Below are positions 17,103 to 26,342 of a stretch of 64,000 bases of DNA, piece by piece. Positions within the stretch are counted from its first letter, which is position 1, and every line of letters starts with the position of its first letter. Location of the stretch: the NCBI GenBank assembly GCA_963752695.1, contig CAVVZB010000001.1, forward strand, positions 1,240,001-1,304,000. The letters run 5' to 3'. The stretch comes from Bog-113 sp963752695 (GTDB lineage: Bacteria; Acidobacteriota; Terriglobia; Bryobacterales; Bryobacteraceae). Both the position numbers and the translations under genes were made by a program. The notes below the pieces were generated by a model. That model searched no databases. It worked only from the letters and a program-made list of their open reading frames with translations, and had not been told where the DNA came from.

Positions 17103-19211
17103 ATGAAAATCTCGCTGATTTTGATCCTGGTGATATTCGCCATGAACGCTCAGACCACTGCCAAGCTCAATTACCCATCAGCTCCGAAGAGCGATCAGGT
17201 GGACGACTATAGCGGGACCAAGATCACGGACGTTTATCGGGGACTGGAGGATGCGGACTCGGACGCCACGAAGAAATTTGTAGCGGAAGAAAATGCATTG
17301 ACGTTCAGCTATCTTGCAAAGCTACCCGGGCGCGATGCGATCAAGAAGCGGCTGACCGAGTTGTGGAACTACGAGAAGCTATCGCCGATCGAGAAAGCCG
17401 GAAACCACTATTTTTATTACCGGAATAGCGGGTTGGAGAACCAGAGTGTCCTGTATGTGATGGACGGGCTGCATGGAACGCCGCGTGAGCTGCTGAACCC
17501 AAATACGTATCGAGCGGACGGCACCGCCGCTCTTAATGGACACTCGATTAGTTGGGACGGGAACTTATACGGGTACGCAGTGGCTCAAGCCGGTTCGGAC
17601 TGGGGTGAGTGGCATGTACGGGACGTGAGAACCGGGAAGGACCTTCCGGATACGCTTCGCTGGACTAAGTCCGGCGAGGTTGCGTGGACAAAAGACAACA
17701 ATTGGTTCTACTACTCGCGGTATCCAGAACCTCCCGCCGACCAGGTTTTGACAGCACAGGCGTTGAATTCCAAAATATATCTGCACAAGCTGGGTCAGGA
17801 GCAAGCGGCTGATCGATTGGTCTTCGAAACGCCAAAGAATCCGGAATGGTTTTTGACGCCGCATACGACAGAGGACGGGCGCTATTTGATCCTTGCGGCG
17901 GAGGGCTCAGACACCGATAAGAACCTGCTCTATTACGAGGACCTGGGGGCTGCCAATCCGCAGGTGATTCCGCTTATTGCCAACTTTGAGGCGGCCTTCG
18001 AGTACGCGGGTAATATCGGAAGCACGATCTACATGCGGACGACTAGCGGCGCGGCGCGGGGGCGAGTGGTATCTATCGATCTGGATCATCCGGAGCGTTC
18101 GAACTGGAAGGAGATTGTGGCCGAAAGGCCCGAGGCTCTGGAGCGTGTAATGATGGCGGACCAAAAGCTGTTGTTGATCTACATGAAGGATGCGCATTCG
18201 GAGGCGGAAGTGACTGGCCTGGATGGGAAGTTACAGCAACGCGTGGATTTGCCCGGCATGGGGACGGCTATGTGGTCGCCAGCGCGCATGACGGATCGCG
18301 AACTGTTTTATGGCTTTAGTGGCTATACGTCTCCGACAACCACTTATCGACTGGACTTAGAAACTGGTAAGAGCGGCGTGGTATCTAAGCCGACCCTGAA
18401 GTTCGATCCTTCCAAATTTGAGACGAAGCAGGTGTTCTATCGGAGTAAAGACGGCACGAAGATACCAATGTTTATCAGTTATCGAAGCGGTCTGAAGCTG
18501 GATGGGGAGAATCCTACACTGCTGTACGGCTATGGGGGGTTTGACATTGCAATCACTCCGGGTTTCCGGACCACGTATCTCGAATGGATGGAGATGGGGG
18601 GCGTGCTTGCAGTGGCCAATTTGCGCGGCGGGTCGGAGTACGGTGAAGCCTGGCATCAAGCGGGGATCAAGTCCAAGAAGCAGAATGTGTTTGATGACTT
18701 TATCGCCGCGGCCGAATGGCTGATTGCGAATCGTTATACGTCGGCCAAGAAGCTGGCGATCCATGGCGCGAGTAACGGGGGGCTGCTGATTGGTGCGGTA
18801 TTGAATCAGCGTCCGGAGTTATTCGGGGCAGCAATGCCGGATGTGGGTGTCATGGATATGTTGCGGTTCCATAAGTTCGGATATGGGCCTTCGTGGACGG
18901 GAGACTTCGGTTCCCCGGATAACCCCGAGGAATTCCGGGCGATCCGCGCGTACTCGCCGCTGCATAACATCCGCAAAGGCGCGCAATACCCGCCGACGCT
19001 AATAACGACGTCGGATCATGACGATCGCGTGATGCCGGGCCATAGCCTGAAATACGCGGCGACGTTGCAGGTGGCACAAGAAGGGCCCGCGCCAATCCTG
19101 ATTCGGATTGAGACGCGCGCCGGGCACGGGGCGGGGAAGCCGACCAGCAAACAAATCGACGAGTGGGCGGACCGGCTTACTTTTTTGAAGAGCTCTTTGG
19201 GGATGAATTAG
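17103..19211 (+). CDS. Prolyl oligopeptidase (S9A), secreted
   Basis: The ATG at 17103 opens a signal peptide (MKISLILILVIFAMNAQ); the frame continues 30 codons upstream but without a signal. The product is 702 residues. The seven-bladed propeller spans about 75-440. The catalytic domain has S557 in GASNGGLLIG, DHDDRV for the Asp and H675 in RAGHGAGKP. FVAEENALTFSYL and YGYGGFDIA also match the family. It cleaves short peptides after proline, here probably in the periplasm. The 3' end overlaps the convergent DUF2252 gene by 35 nt. Confidence 0.95.
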   Translation: MKISLILILVIFAMNAQTTAKLNYPSAPKSDQVDDYSGTKITDVYRGLEDADSDATKKFVAEENALTFSYLAKLPGRDAIKKRLTELWNYEKLSPIEKAGNHYFYYRNSGLENQSVLYVMDGLHGTPRELLNPNTYRADGTAALNGHSISWDGNLYGYAVAQAGSDWGEWHVRDVRTGKDLPDTLRWTKSGEVAWTKDNNWFYYSRYPEPPADQVLTAQALNSKIYLHKLGQEQAADRLVFETPKNPEWFLTPHTTEDGRYLILAAEGSDTDKNLLYYEDLGAANPQVIPLIANFEAAFEYAGNIGSTIYMRTTSGAARGRVVSIDLDHPERSNWKEIVAERPEALERVMMADQKLLLIYMKDAHSEAEVTGLDGKLQQRVDLPGMGTAMWSPARMTDRELFYGFSGYTSPTTTYRLDLETGKSGVVSKPTLKFDPSKFETKQVFYRSKDGTKIPMFISYRSGLKLDGENPTLLYGYGGFDIAITPGFRTTYLEWMEMGGVLAVANLRGGSEYGEAWHQAGIKSKKQNVFDDFIAAAEWLIANRYTSAKKLAIHGASNGGLLIGAVLNQRPELFGAAMPDVGVMDMLRFHKFGYGPSWTGDFGSPDNPEEFRAIRAYSPLHNIRKGAQYPPTLITTSDHDDRVMPGHSLKYAATLQVAQEGPAPILIRIETRAGHGAGKPTSKQIDEWADRLTFLKSSLGMN

Positions 19212-20328
19212 TTTTTGCTGACGGCTGCGGGTGCGGTGTCTTTTCGTAGGTCTCGCGCCATTCTTTGAAGTCGCGTAACGTGGCCTTTTTCATCGCGGCC
19301 GCCGACTTGTGTAGCCACCGCTTGGGGCGCTTACTTAGATCGGCTGCAATTTTCTTGCGGGAACCGCTTGTTCCGAGATGAACATTAGCCAACTCGAATC
19401 CCATGGCGTTCAAGAGGCGGCTCTCATCGTGGTGTTTCGGCAAAGAGGCTAGGTCCACACGGGAGCAAAAAGGGGCGAGACGCCGGACAATCCAATCCCT
19501 CTTGACATGAACAAAAGGGTCTTGCGCACGCAGGGGAGAATCGATGGCGGTGTTGTACATGGGGGTGTCAGTACCGCCCTTGTATTTTGCCCAAGTGCAG
19601 GCGGAGGCGCAGAGAGCCTTGGCTTCACGTGCGATGGCCGCGCCGTTGAGAGACGCAAGCATTACATAGCGCTCGCGGCCCAGGCTACCGAGACCGGCGA
19701 TCCGGTGGATGACTCGCTCAATCACGGCTCCTGGAGGAAGAAGTTTCTTCAATGCGCGCTCCGCGGATTTGGGAACGTTCCCCGGGAATTGGGGGATTCC
19801 GGATAGCTTCTCCCAAAACTGCGTGGGATCGCGGAGGTCGGACACGACAGTATCGCGCAGCCACTTGTGGTTGTCCTCCAAAACGTAAGGACAACCACCG
19901 CTGGAGAGGCCGGATTGGTAGCCCGACAGGATGGAGTCACAGGCGTCGGAATCGCCGATGGCGAGATGATTCTCATCGGTGGCCAGGTGGGCGCTGACGG
20001 CCAGGCGCACGAGATCGACCGTGTACGGCAGCGGATAGACCTCGTCGAAGTCATTAATTCCCCAGATCAAGCGGCCTTCGACGTCGCGCCAAGTTCCGAA
20101 ATTAGCCACGTGTAAGTCACCTACAGCGAGCACCTGGGGAGCACGCCTAGCCGCATCGCCATGGGCTTTCCAAAGCTGCATGAAACGGTAGAAAGTGGCG
20201 CGGAGGAAAGAAAAGGCGTCGGTGGCCATGGCCTGATGTTTCAGTTCCAGGTCGGCTGGAAGCACCACGAGTTGTCGGGCGAGCCACTCTTCATAGGAAG
20301 CGGTGGCGGCAACGATGTTCATTGGCAT
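19177..20328 (-). CDS. DUF2252 family protein
   Basis: This is a 383-residue cytoplasmic protein. The family signature is clear: VLAVGDLHVANFGTWRD, then WGINDFDEVYPLPYTVDLVRLAVSAHLA, the kinase-like catalytic loop and metal-binding Asp of the DUF2252 (protein-kinase-like) fold. The substrate is unknown. The C-terminal 30 residues are basic and Ser/Lys-rich. Its start overlaps the stop of sixA by 10 nt, so the two are co-transcribed. Confidence 0.88.
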   Translation of the reverse strand: MPMNIVAATASYEEWLARQLVVLPADLELKHQAMATDAFSFLRATFYRFMQLWKAHGDAARRAPQVLAVGDLHVANFGTWRDVEGRLIWGINDFDEVYPLPYTVDLVRLAVSAHLATDENHLAIGDSDACDSILSGYQSGLSSGGCPYVLEDNHKWLRDTVVSDLRDPTQFWEKLSGIPQFPGNVPKSAERALKKLLPPGAVIERVIHRIAGLGSLGRERYVMLASLNGAAIAREAKALCASACTWAKYKGGTDTPMYNTAIDSPLRAQDPFVHVKRDWIVRRLAPFCSRVDLASLPKHHDESRLLNAMGFELANVHLGTSGSRKKIAADLSKRPKRWLHKSAAAMKKATLRDFKEWRETYEKTPHPQPSAKTNSSPKSSSKK

Positions 20329-20798
20329 AGCTTGGGTATGAGCATCCAGCGGAGGACGCCACGAGGCTCACCGCGGACGCTCGTGAATTCGATGGCGGCT
20401 ATCGCGCCCTTTTTCATTTCAACGCGCAGCGACGGTGACCCGAGAAGGTAACTGACCGCTTGACTGAAGAGCGGCTCATGTCCGGCGAGCAGGAGATGTT
20501 CGCAATCGGGATTGGCTCGAATTTCGTTCCAAAGACCGCGGGGTGTGCCGTGGGGCACCAGCGCGTGGCTGAGAATGGGTTCGGGACCGCTCAGAATTTC
20601 AGACGCTACATTGGCGGTTTGAAGCGCGCGGCGATAGGGACTAGAGAGGATGGCGTCGGGCCGCAAGCCGCTTTTGGCTAGGCGATGCAGCAATTCGGAC
20701 AGCTTCTCGCGGCCTTCAGCGGTCAGTTCGCGGTCTTCATCGCGCCCCCCTACTGGGGCATTTTCCGCAATTCCGTGGCGCAGCAAGTAGACGTGCAT
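20319..20798 (-). CDS. sixA: Phosphohistidine phosphatase SixA-like
   Basis: The start is the ATG at 20798 (MHVYLLRHGIAENAP), where the catalytic RHG motif of the histidine phosphatase superfamily falls at residues 7-9 as usual; the frame is open further upstream without similarity. The product is 159 residues. LSSPYRRALQTA and LLLAGHEPLFSQAVSYLLG supply the other active-site Arg and His. SixA removes phosphate from His residues of phosphotransfer proteins. It is divergent from ppx (34 nt) and upstream of DUF2252. Confidence 0.9.
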   Translation of the reverse strand: MHVYLLRHGIAENAPVGGRDEDRELTAEGREKLSELLHRLAKSGLRPDAILSSPYRRALQTANVASEILSGPEPILSHALVPHGTPRGLWNEIRANPDCEHLLLAGHEPLFSQAVSYLLGSPSLRVEMKKGAIAAIEFTSVRGEPRGVLRWMLIPKLCQ

Positions 20799-20832
20799 GA
20801 ATATCGGGAAGCCGTTCTTATGATAATCGGAC

Positions 20833-22377
20833 ATGCCCCGCTTCGCCGCGATTGACATTGGCAGTAACTCGGTCCGGATGGAAGTAGCCGAAGTTGAGCC
20901 GGGTCAACCGCCGCGAGTGCTCGCGTCAGAACGGCAGGTGACGCGATTGGGCGCCAGCGTCTTCCGTGGCGGCCGGGTGAGCCAGGAAGCGCTGGAGTAT
21001 CTTTGCGGTGTATTGACCAGCATGGCCGCGGTCTACCGCAAGCTGGACGTAACCGCGGTGCGAGCCGTGGCTACGAGCGCGGTCCGCGATGCAAGTAATC
21101 AAAACGAATTTCTGGCGCGGACGTCGGCTGCGCTGGGAACAGGGGTTGAGGTCATCTCGGGTCAGGAAGAAGCGCGGCTGATCCATATCGGTGTGCAGAT
21201 GCGATGGCCGCATCCCCGCCGGCGCGTGTTGATGATCGATATCGGTGGCGGTAGCGCCGAGATCATTCTGAGTAACGATCAGAAGATCGAGTACGCGGTT
21301 TCGAAGCAGCTGGGAGCGCTGCGGTTGAACGAGGTTTTCTTAAAGACCGATCCGCCGCGGGAACGCGATCTGCATCGCACGGAAGAATACATCCAGGAGC
21401 GGATTGCTTCCGCCGTCCGCCGGGTCGAGCGGATGGTGGGCGATCAGCCGATTGACCGGGTGATCGGGACCTCGGCAACAGCTTCGGCGATCGTTTGCGC
21501 GATCAACCGTATACCGCGGGCGCGAAGGGACGAGGCGGATAAAATGCGTGCGGGCACGCCGCAAATTCGCCGGCTGTTCAACGATCTCGGGCGCATGTCG
21601 CTAGCGGACCGGCAGAAGGTCGTGGGCATCGGGCCGCGCCGCGCGGAAATTATTGTGGCGGGTTGCGCTGTAATGCTGCTGATTCTGGAAGAGCTGAAAT
21701 TGCCGGCTATGCACTACTCGGGGGCCGGGGTTCGGGACGGAATCATCGCCGACCTTGTGGAGCGTGGTGTACTGCACGAATCATTGGAGCTTTCTCCCGA
21801 CCGCCGCACCACGGTGGAGGACTTGGCCCAACACTACAGCGTGCCGTTGAAGCACGCGCGGAAGACGGGGCGGATCGTGGTGACGCTGTTTCAGTCGCTG
21901 ATGCTACTGCACCGGCTGCCGCCACCATTTGCGGCTTTGGCCGAAGCGGCCGGGTATTTGCACGACATCGGTCACTATGTGAGTGACACGCGGCACCACA
22001 AACATTCCTACTACCTGGTGAACCATTCGGATATGCCAGGGTTCGACGAGCGCGAGCGGGAGATTGTGGCCAATTTGTGCAGGTATCATCGCAAGGCTTC
22101 GCCGATGCCGGAGCACCCGAACTGGCAGACGTTGGATGCCGAAGCGCGCCGGGCGATCCTGCTGCTGGCGCCGATTCTGCGGCTGGCGGACTCAATCGAC
22201 CGAAGCCGGGATCAGCGGGTGGAGCGAGTGGCCTGTACGGTGCGGGAAAGCGATGTGTTGATCGAGCTGTTTTCAAACAAAGATATCGACCTGGAGATCT
22301 GGGCGTCGGAGCGCACGAGCGAATTTTTCCGCTCGGTGTATGGGCGGCCGATTGTGGTTCGAGGAGTGGCCGTATGA
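20833..22377 (+). CDS. ppx: Ppx/GppA phosphatase with C-terminal HD domain
   Basis: The 514-residue protein opens with the sugar-kinase/actin-type phosphate loop AAIDIGSNSVRMEVAEV and has VLMIDIGGGSAEIIL in its second half. Residues 310-500 are an HD-type domain (YLHDIGHYVSDTRHHKHSYYLV, NLCRYHRK). It hydrolyses polyphosphate from the end, or (p)ppGpp 5' phosphate, in the cytoplasm. The ATG of the first CHAD-half gene overlaps its stop codon (ATGA), so translation is coupled to polyphosphate-binding proteins, which supports the exopolyphosphatase reading. Confidence 0.92.
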   Translation: MPRFAAIDIGSNSVRMEVAEVEPGQPPRVLASERQVTRLGASVFRGGRVSQEALEYLCGVLTSMAAVYRKLDVTAVRAVATSAVRDASNQNEFLARTSAALGTGVEVISGQEEARLIHIGVQMRWPHPRRRVLMIDIGGGSAEIILSNDQKIEYAVSKQLGALRLNEVFLKTDPPRERDLHRTEEYIQERIASAVRRVERMVGDQPIDRVIGTSATASAIVCAINRIPRARRDEADKMRAGTPQIRRLFNDLGRMSLADRQKVVGIGPRRAEIIVAGCAVMLLILEELKLPAMHYSGAGVRDGIIADLVERGVLHESLELSPDRRTTVEDLAQHYSVPLKHARKTGRIVVTLFQSLMLLHRLPPPFAALAEAAGYLHDIGHYVSDTRHHKHSYYLVNHSDMPGFDEREREIVANLCRYHRKASPMPEHPNWQTLDAEARRAILLLAPILRLADSIDRSRDQRVERVACTVRESDVLIELFSNKDIDLEIWASERTSEFFRSVYGRPIVVRGVAV

Positions 22378-22769
22378 GTTTGCAGGAGTACGTAAGCGGC
22401 CAAGTGCGTGTTCTGATCGATCAAGTGGCAGATGCCGCAATGCGCGCTGAAACCGATACGTCGGAGCGGGGCGTGCACCGGTTGCGGGTGGCGATCAGGA
22501 AGCTCTCGGAGAGCTTGCGCGTGTTCAAAGACATCCTGCCGCATGGGGCCGCCAAGCGAGTGCGCAAAGACTTGAAGGTGGCGATGCGGCTGGCCGGTGA
22601 AGCGCGGAACGGCGATATCGCAAGGAAATTGATGAAGCAGGCGAAAGTGGCCGTGGACACGTCGTTATTGGAAGGGCGCGAGCGGTCGGCTTCGCAATTA
22701 GCCAGCCTGCTGCACGCCTGGAATGGCGATCAGCGGCCTCAGAGTTGGCGGGAGCTGCTACATGGCTAA
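22374..22769 (+). CDS. CHAD domain protein, N-terminal half only
   Basis: This is a 131-residue protein starting in a 4-nt ATGA overlap with ppx. It carries the first helical bundle of a CHAD domain: GVHRLRVAIRKLSESLRVFKDIL is the conserved basic helix and GEARNGDIARKLM corresponds to the RD motif after helix 3. CHAD domains bind polyphosphate along a basic groove. Usual CHAD domains are 200-300 residues with two such bundles; here the second bundle is a separate gene starting 8 nt before this stop. Confidence 0.85.
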   Translation: MSLQEYVSGQVRVLIDQVADAAMRAETDTSERGVHRLRVAIRKLSESLRVFKDILPHGAAKRVRKDLKVAMRLAGEARNGDIARKLMKQAKVAVDTSLLEGRERSASQLASLLHAWNGDQRPQSWRELLHG

Positions 22770-23256
22770 CAAGCGGAAATTGGATTGGAAGCGGAAGGCC
22801 GACGTGGAGCAAGACGCCCGGAGAGTGTTGACCACGATGGCGCGGGATTTCTTCGCCGCCGGCCGAAAAGTGGTGCACGCGCAGCCCGATCCGGCGGAAC
22901 TGCACGAATTCCGCCTGCATACCAAGCGCTTCCGGTACACGCTGGCGATGTTCGAACCCCTTTATGGGCCGTCCATGCAGAAGCAGTTAGCGCTGTTAAA
23001 GCCGGTGCAGGACGCCCTGGGCCAAGTCAACGATTGTGTGGCGACCGCGGAGGCGTTCCCTGGGAATGAAGCATTCGACCTTTATCTCAACAGGCGGGCA
23101 TCACGCAAGGCGAAAGAGTTCTATCGGGCGTGGAAGCGGCAATTCGATTCCGAGGGCCAGGAAGAGAAATGGACAGGCTACTTAAGCGGCTTAGGCGAGG
23201 TTGAGCCCGCCGTCGACAGCGAGAGTTTGACCAGTGACGAAGTCCGCGCTGTTTAG
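22762..23256 (+). CDS. CHAD domain protein, C-terminal half
   Basis: The start is the ATG at 22762 with GGGAG upstream; the product is 164 residues. It holds the second CHAD bundle: AELHEFRLHTKRFRYTLAMF and LKPVQDALGQVNDCVATAEAF. It is read in a different frame from the first half, with an 8-nt overlap. The SD and ATG are well placed, which favours two real polypeptides over a frameshifted single gene. The 3' end overlaps the convergent SDR gene by 66 nt. Confidence 0.85.
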   Translation: MANKRKLDWKRKADVEQDARRVLTTMARDFFAAGRKVVHAQPDPAELHEFRLHTKRFRYTLAMFEPLYGPSMQKQLALLKPVQDALGQVNDCVATAEAFPGNEAFDLYLNRRASRKAKEFYRAWKRQFDSEGQEEKWTGYLSGLGEVEPAVDSESLTSDEVRAV

Positions 23257-23907
23257 GAAAAACAAAACGGCGTCAGCGATGTCGTTGCCATCTCCGGCGC
23301 GGCGCATGGGCGTACGATCGATCATCGGCTGGACGCGGTCGGAATGCTCCTCGGCCGGGGTGAAGGGGATCACGCCGGGGGCGACCGAATTCACTGTAAT
23401 GCCTGGGGCCAGAGCCTTGGCAAGAGCTTGAGTGAGCATGATCACGCCGGCTTTGGAAGCGCAGTAGTGTGCGTGATCGGCCCAGGGACGCAGGCCACCG
23501 AGTGAACTGATATTGACGATGCGGCCGCCAGTTTGCATGATGCGGACAGCCGCCTGGCAGCAAAAAAAGACGGACTTGAGATTAACGGAGTGGATGTAGT
23601 CCCAGTCGCTCTCTTCGATGTCCATGACATTGATCCGCGTGAAGCGTGCGGCATTGTTGACCAGCGCTCCGAGTTGTCCGTGGTCACGCTCGATTGCGGC
23701 GAACATGGCGCGAATCTCCGTCACGCTTTCAAGATCGGCACGATATAGGGGAGCGTTGTTGCACTCACGCGCGGTGGTGCGCGCTTCCTGTTCGGAGGAG
23801 TTGTAATGGATAAGAACACGCGCGCCGTTCTGAGAGAGCCGGAGCGCGATGGAGCGGCCGATCCGGCGGGCAGCTCCGGTGACAAGGACGGTTTGGTTCA
23901 GCAGCAT
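23191..23907 (-). CDS. Short-chain dehydrogenase/reductase (pteridine reductase-like)
   Basis: This is a 238-residue classical SDR. VTGAARRIGRSIALRL is the NAD(P)-binding Gly motif; the basic HYNSS after strand 2 suggests NADPH. LVNNAARF, the Ser in NISSLGG and YCASKAG supply the catalytic Asn-Ser-Tyr-Lys set. PTR1/FolM-type pteridine reductases have a similar start, but other substrates are possible. It starts 24 nt after the MFS gene, at the end of the mazG-menC run. Confidence 0.88.
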   Translation of the reverse strand: MLLNQTVLVTGAARRIGRSIALRLSQNGARVLIHYNSSEQEARTTARECNNAPLYRADLESVTEIRAMFAAIERDHGQLGALVNNAARFTRINVMDIEESDWDYIHSVNLKSVFFCCQAAVRIMQTGGRIVNISSLGGLRPWADHAHYCASKAGVIMLTQALAKALAPGITVNSVAPGVIPFTPAEEHSDRVQPMIDRTPMRRAGDGNDIADAVLFFLNSADFVTGQTLAVDGGLNLA

Positions 23908-23931
23908 AAGTCCATTGCTAGAGATCTCGAT

Positions 23932-25224
23932 TCAAGCCACTGGATCGCCATGAATTTCGATTTCCTCTTCGGGCGCTGGCTGAAGGGCAGGTTCGGGCAA
24001 GCGGCCGCTGAAGTGGGCCCAGCCCCAGAATAAGGCTGTGGTGGAACTAGCGACGCCTGCCCAGAGTCCAATAGTGCGAATATCGGCGTGGGTGGAAGCA
24101 AGGCCGGTGGCGCCCATGGATAGCATCATCACAGACCACTGCATGGATTCCATGGTGGAGAAGACGCGTCCGCGAAACCGGTTGTCAACATGATGCAAGA
24201 GTTGGCTCTGATTTAGGACGGAACTGACGGCCACGCCGGCCCGCGAGATGGCGATGAAGAGAAGCGCGAGCCGGAAGTCTCGCATCTGGCTGAAGACGAT
24301 GTAGCCTCCGCCGTGCACGATATAACAGACCACGACGGTGAGCTTATAAGCACGGAAGGACAGACGTTTACCGAGATAGAAGGCCAGAGCTCCGCCGATG
24401 AGCAAGCCCAATCCGGCGAAACTCCAGATGATTCCGATACCGGCGGGACCGCGGCGGAAGACGAGCTCGCCGAACAGGCTGAATAGGACCTGGGCGGCGC
24501 CTCCACCGGTGGCCCAACCGACGCCAACCAACGCAATGCCGAGGATCAATGGAGTGGCGGCCATGTAGCGCAACCCTTCGGCATACTCGCGCCAGGGCCG
24601 GACGACATCGTTCTCGCTGAGTACCGCGCGCTGGGCGCGGAACGAGCCTTCGCTGAGGCGCAAGCCGGAGACGCACCAGGCGGAGACGATGAACGACAAA
24701 GAATTCAGCACAAACGCCCATCGATAGCCGACGCTGCTGACAGTAAGTCCGCCGAGAGCGGCGCCGATAGTGAGAGTCATCCAACCGGTAATTTGTGTTA
24801 CGGAGTTGGCGGCGTGCAGCTCTTCCTTGGTGGCGATGGTGGGCAGGATTGCTGAACGGCCGCTGGTGAAGAAGGGCGAAGCAAACATGAGCAGCGCGCT
24901 GAACAGGTAGATGAAAACGTTATCGGTATGCGAGATGGAAAGGATGAAGCCGATGGCGATGACAGCGCGGATCAGATCGCTCGCAATCATCACGTGGCGG
25001 CGGTCCATGCGGTCCAGTACGACGCCCGCGATGGGCCCTGCAAGCACGGCCGGAATTGCGCGGGCAATCATAACCAGAGCCGCCGAGAGACCCGATTGCG
25101 TGTGGGCCAAGGCAAGGCTTAGCACCGCGATGTTGTTGAAATGATCGCCGACTTCGCTGACGATCTGGCCGGTCCACAGCCGCCGGTAATTCCGGTTGGA
25201 CTGTAATAGCTGAACGACCGTCAT
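23932..25224 (-). CDS. MFS transporter (EntS/MFS_3-like exporter)
   Basis: This 430-residue protein has about 12 hydrophobic segments. The start FRRLW-type motif (SNRNYRRLWTGQIVSEVGDHF) and VLDRMDRRHVMIASDLIRA are typical of the MFS_3 branch, which includes the enterobactin exporter EntS and macrolide pumps. It probably exports a small molecule. Its ATG overlaps the menC stop codon by 4 nt. The C-terminal tail is acidic and cytoplasmic (PAPEEEIEIHGDP). Confidence 0.87.
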   Translation of the reverse strand: MTVVQLLQSNRNYRRLWTGQIVSEVGDHFNNIAVLSLALAHTQSGLSAALVMIARAIPAVLAGPIAGVVLDRMDRRHVMIASDLIRAVIAIGFILSISHTDNVFIYLFSALLMFASPFFTSGRSAILPTIATKEELHAANSVTQITGWMTLTIGAALGGLTVSSVGYRWAFVLNSLSFIVSAWCVSGLRLSEGSFRAQRAVLSENDVVRPWREYAEGLRYMAATPLILGIALVGVGWATGGGAAQVLFSLFGELVFRRGPAGIGIIWSFAGLGLLIGGALAFYLGKRLSFRAYKLTVVVCYIVHGGGYIVFSQMRDFRLALLFIAISRAGVAVSSVLNQSQLLHHVDNRFRGRVFSTMESMQWSVMMLSMGATGLASTHADIRTIGLWAGVASSTTALFWGWAHFSGRLPEPALQPAPEEEIEIHGDPVA

Positions 25225-26342
25225 GCCACGCGGACAGTTTCCTCGCGAACGGTGATGCTCTTGATGTAGTCCATATCGAGCTCATAGCCGAAACCGGGTG
25301 CATCGGTCACTGTGATCGTGCCATCGCAGGAGACTTCCACGGGTGGCTGGATGATGTCGCGCTTCCAATAGCGCTTGCTAGCCGAGACATCGCCGGGCAA
25401 GGTGAAGTTCGGCAGCGTGGAGAGGGCGATGTTGTGGGCGCGTCCAATGCCGGCTTCCAGCATGCCTCCGCACCAGACGGGGATACCGGCCTTTTCGCAG
25501 ACATCGTGAAGGCGGATTGCTTCGCCGAAACCGGCCACACGCCCGAGCTTGATGTTGATGATGCGGCACGCCTTTAGTGCGATCGCTTGCTCGGCATGGT
25601 GCGCAGAGCGGATGCATTCATCGAGGCAGATCGCGGTTTGCAGCTTGGCTTGCAAGGTGGCGTGATCGATGATGTCGTCATGCGCAAGCGGCTGCTCGAT
25701 CATCATAAGGTAGAACTCATCGAGCTCACGCAGCCGATCAATATCGGCAAGCGTGTAAGCGGAATTGGCGTCCGCCATGAGCCGGATTTCGGGGAACCGC
25801 TCGCGGACGGCGCGCACTACGTCGACATCCCAGCCGGGCTTGATCTTCATTTTGATGCGCTGATAACCGGCTTCGATTTCCGTGTCGATTTTGGTGAAGA
25901 GATGATCGACCGTGTCCTGAATTCCAATGGAGACGCCGCAGGGGATCTCCTTACGTGCTCCGCCACCGATTTCTTTCCAAAGCGGCTGGTTGTGCAAACG
26001 GGCTTGAAGATCCCAGATAGCAGCCTCGACGCCGCCGCGCGCCATGTTGTGCCCACGAATGTGAGCCAGCAGCGGGTAGACATCGGCGGCAGTCTGGATG
26101 GGATTCGCCAAAATGCGTGGCGCGGCGTAGGATGTGGCGATATTCCATGAGCTTTGTGTCCATTCCTCGTTGTAGAACGGATGTTCGCCCGCGGTGATCT
26201 CGCCCCACCCGGAGATCCCCTCGCCGCGCACTTCCACGATGAGGATGTCGCGTTCATAGGTGCGGCTGAAGCTGGTTTCAAAGAAGTGAACCAGCGGGAT
26301 GCGCAGATGGCGGACTACGAAATTATCGATCTTCATGGCCAA
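25221..26342 (-). CDS. menC: o-Succinylbenzoate synthase / N-acylamino acid racemase (enolase superfamily)
   Basis: The 373 residues show all marks of the MenC/NSAR branch: RIPLVHFFETSF, KMKIKPG with the catalytic KxK, metal ligands in LMADANSAY, IEQPLAHDD and LDECIRS, and the second Lys in NIKLGRVAG. MenC makes o-succinylbenzoate in menaquinone synthesis. Homologues with this sequence pattern are often N-succinylamino acid racemases. No other men genes are near; the adjacent GNAT gene favours a racemase working with an N-acyl transferase. It overlaps the GNAT gene by 10 nt and the MFS gene by 4 nt. Confidence 0.9.
   Translation of the reverse strand: MAMKIDNFVVRHLRIPLVHFFETSFSRTYERDILIVEVRGEGISGWGEITAGEHPFYNEEWTQSSWNIATSYAAPRILANPIQTAADVYPLLAHIRGHNMARGGVEAAIWDLQARLHNQPLWKEIGGGARKEIPCGVSIGIQDTVDHLFTKIDTEIEAGYQRIKMKIKPGWDVDVVRAVRERFPEIRLMADANSAYTLADIDRLRELDEFYLMMIEQPLAHDDIIDHATLQAKLQTAICLDECIRSAHHAEQAIALKACRIINIKLGRVAGFGEAIRLHDVCEKAGIPVWCGGMLEAGIGRAHNIALSTLPNFTLPGDVSASKRYWKRDIIQPPVEVSCDGTITVTDAPGFGYELDMDYIKSITVREETVRVA

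Noticed and set aside
22762..22769. Single frameshifted CHAD gene instead of two genes
   Set aside because: Not fully excluded, but the second ATG has a well-spaced SD and the split lies between the two helical bundles, so two genes are preferred.
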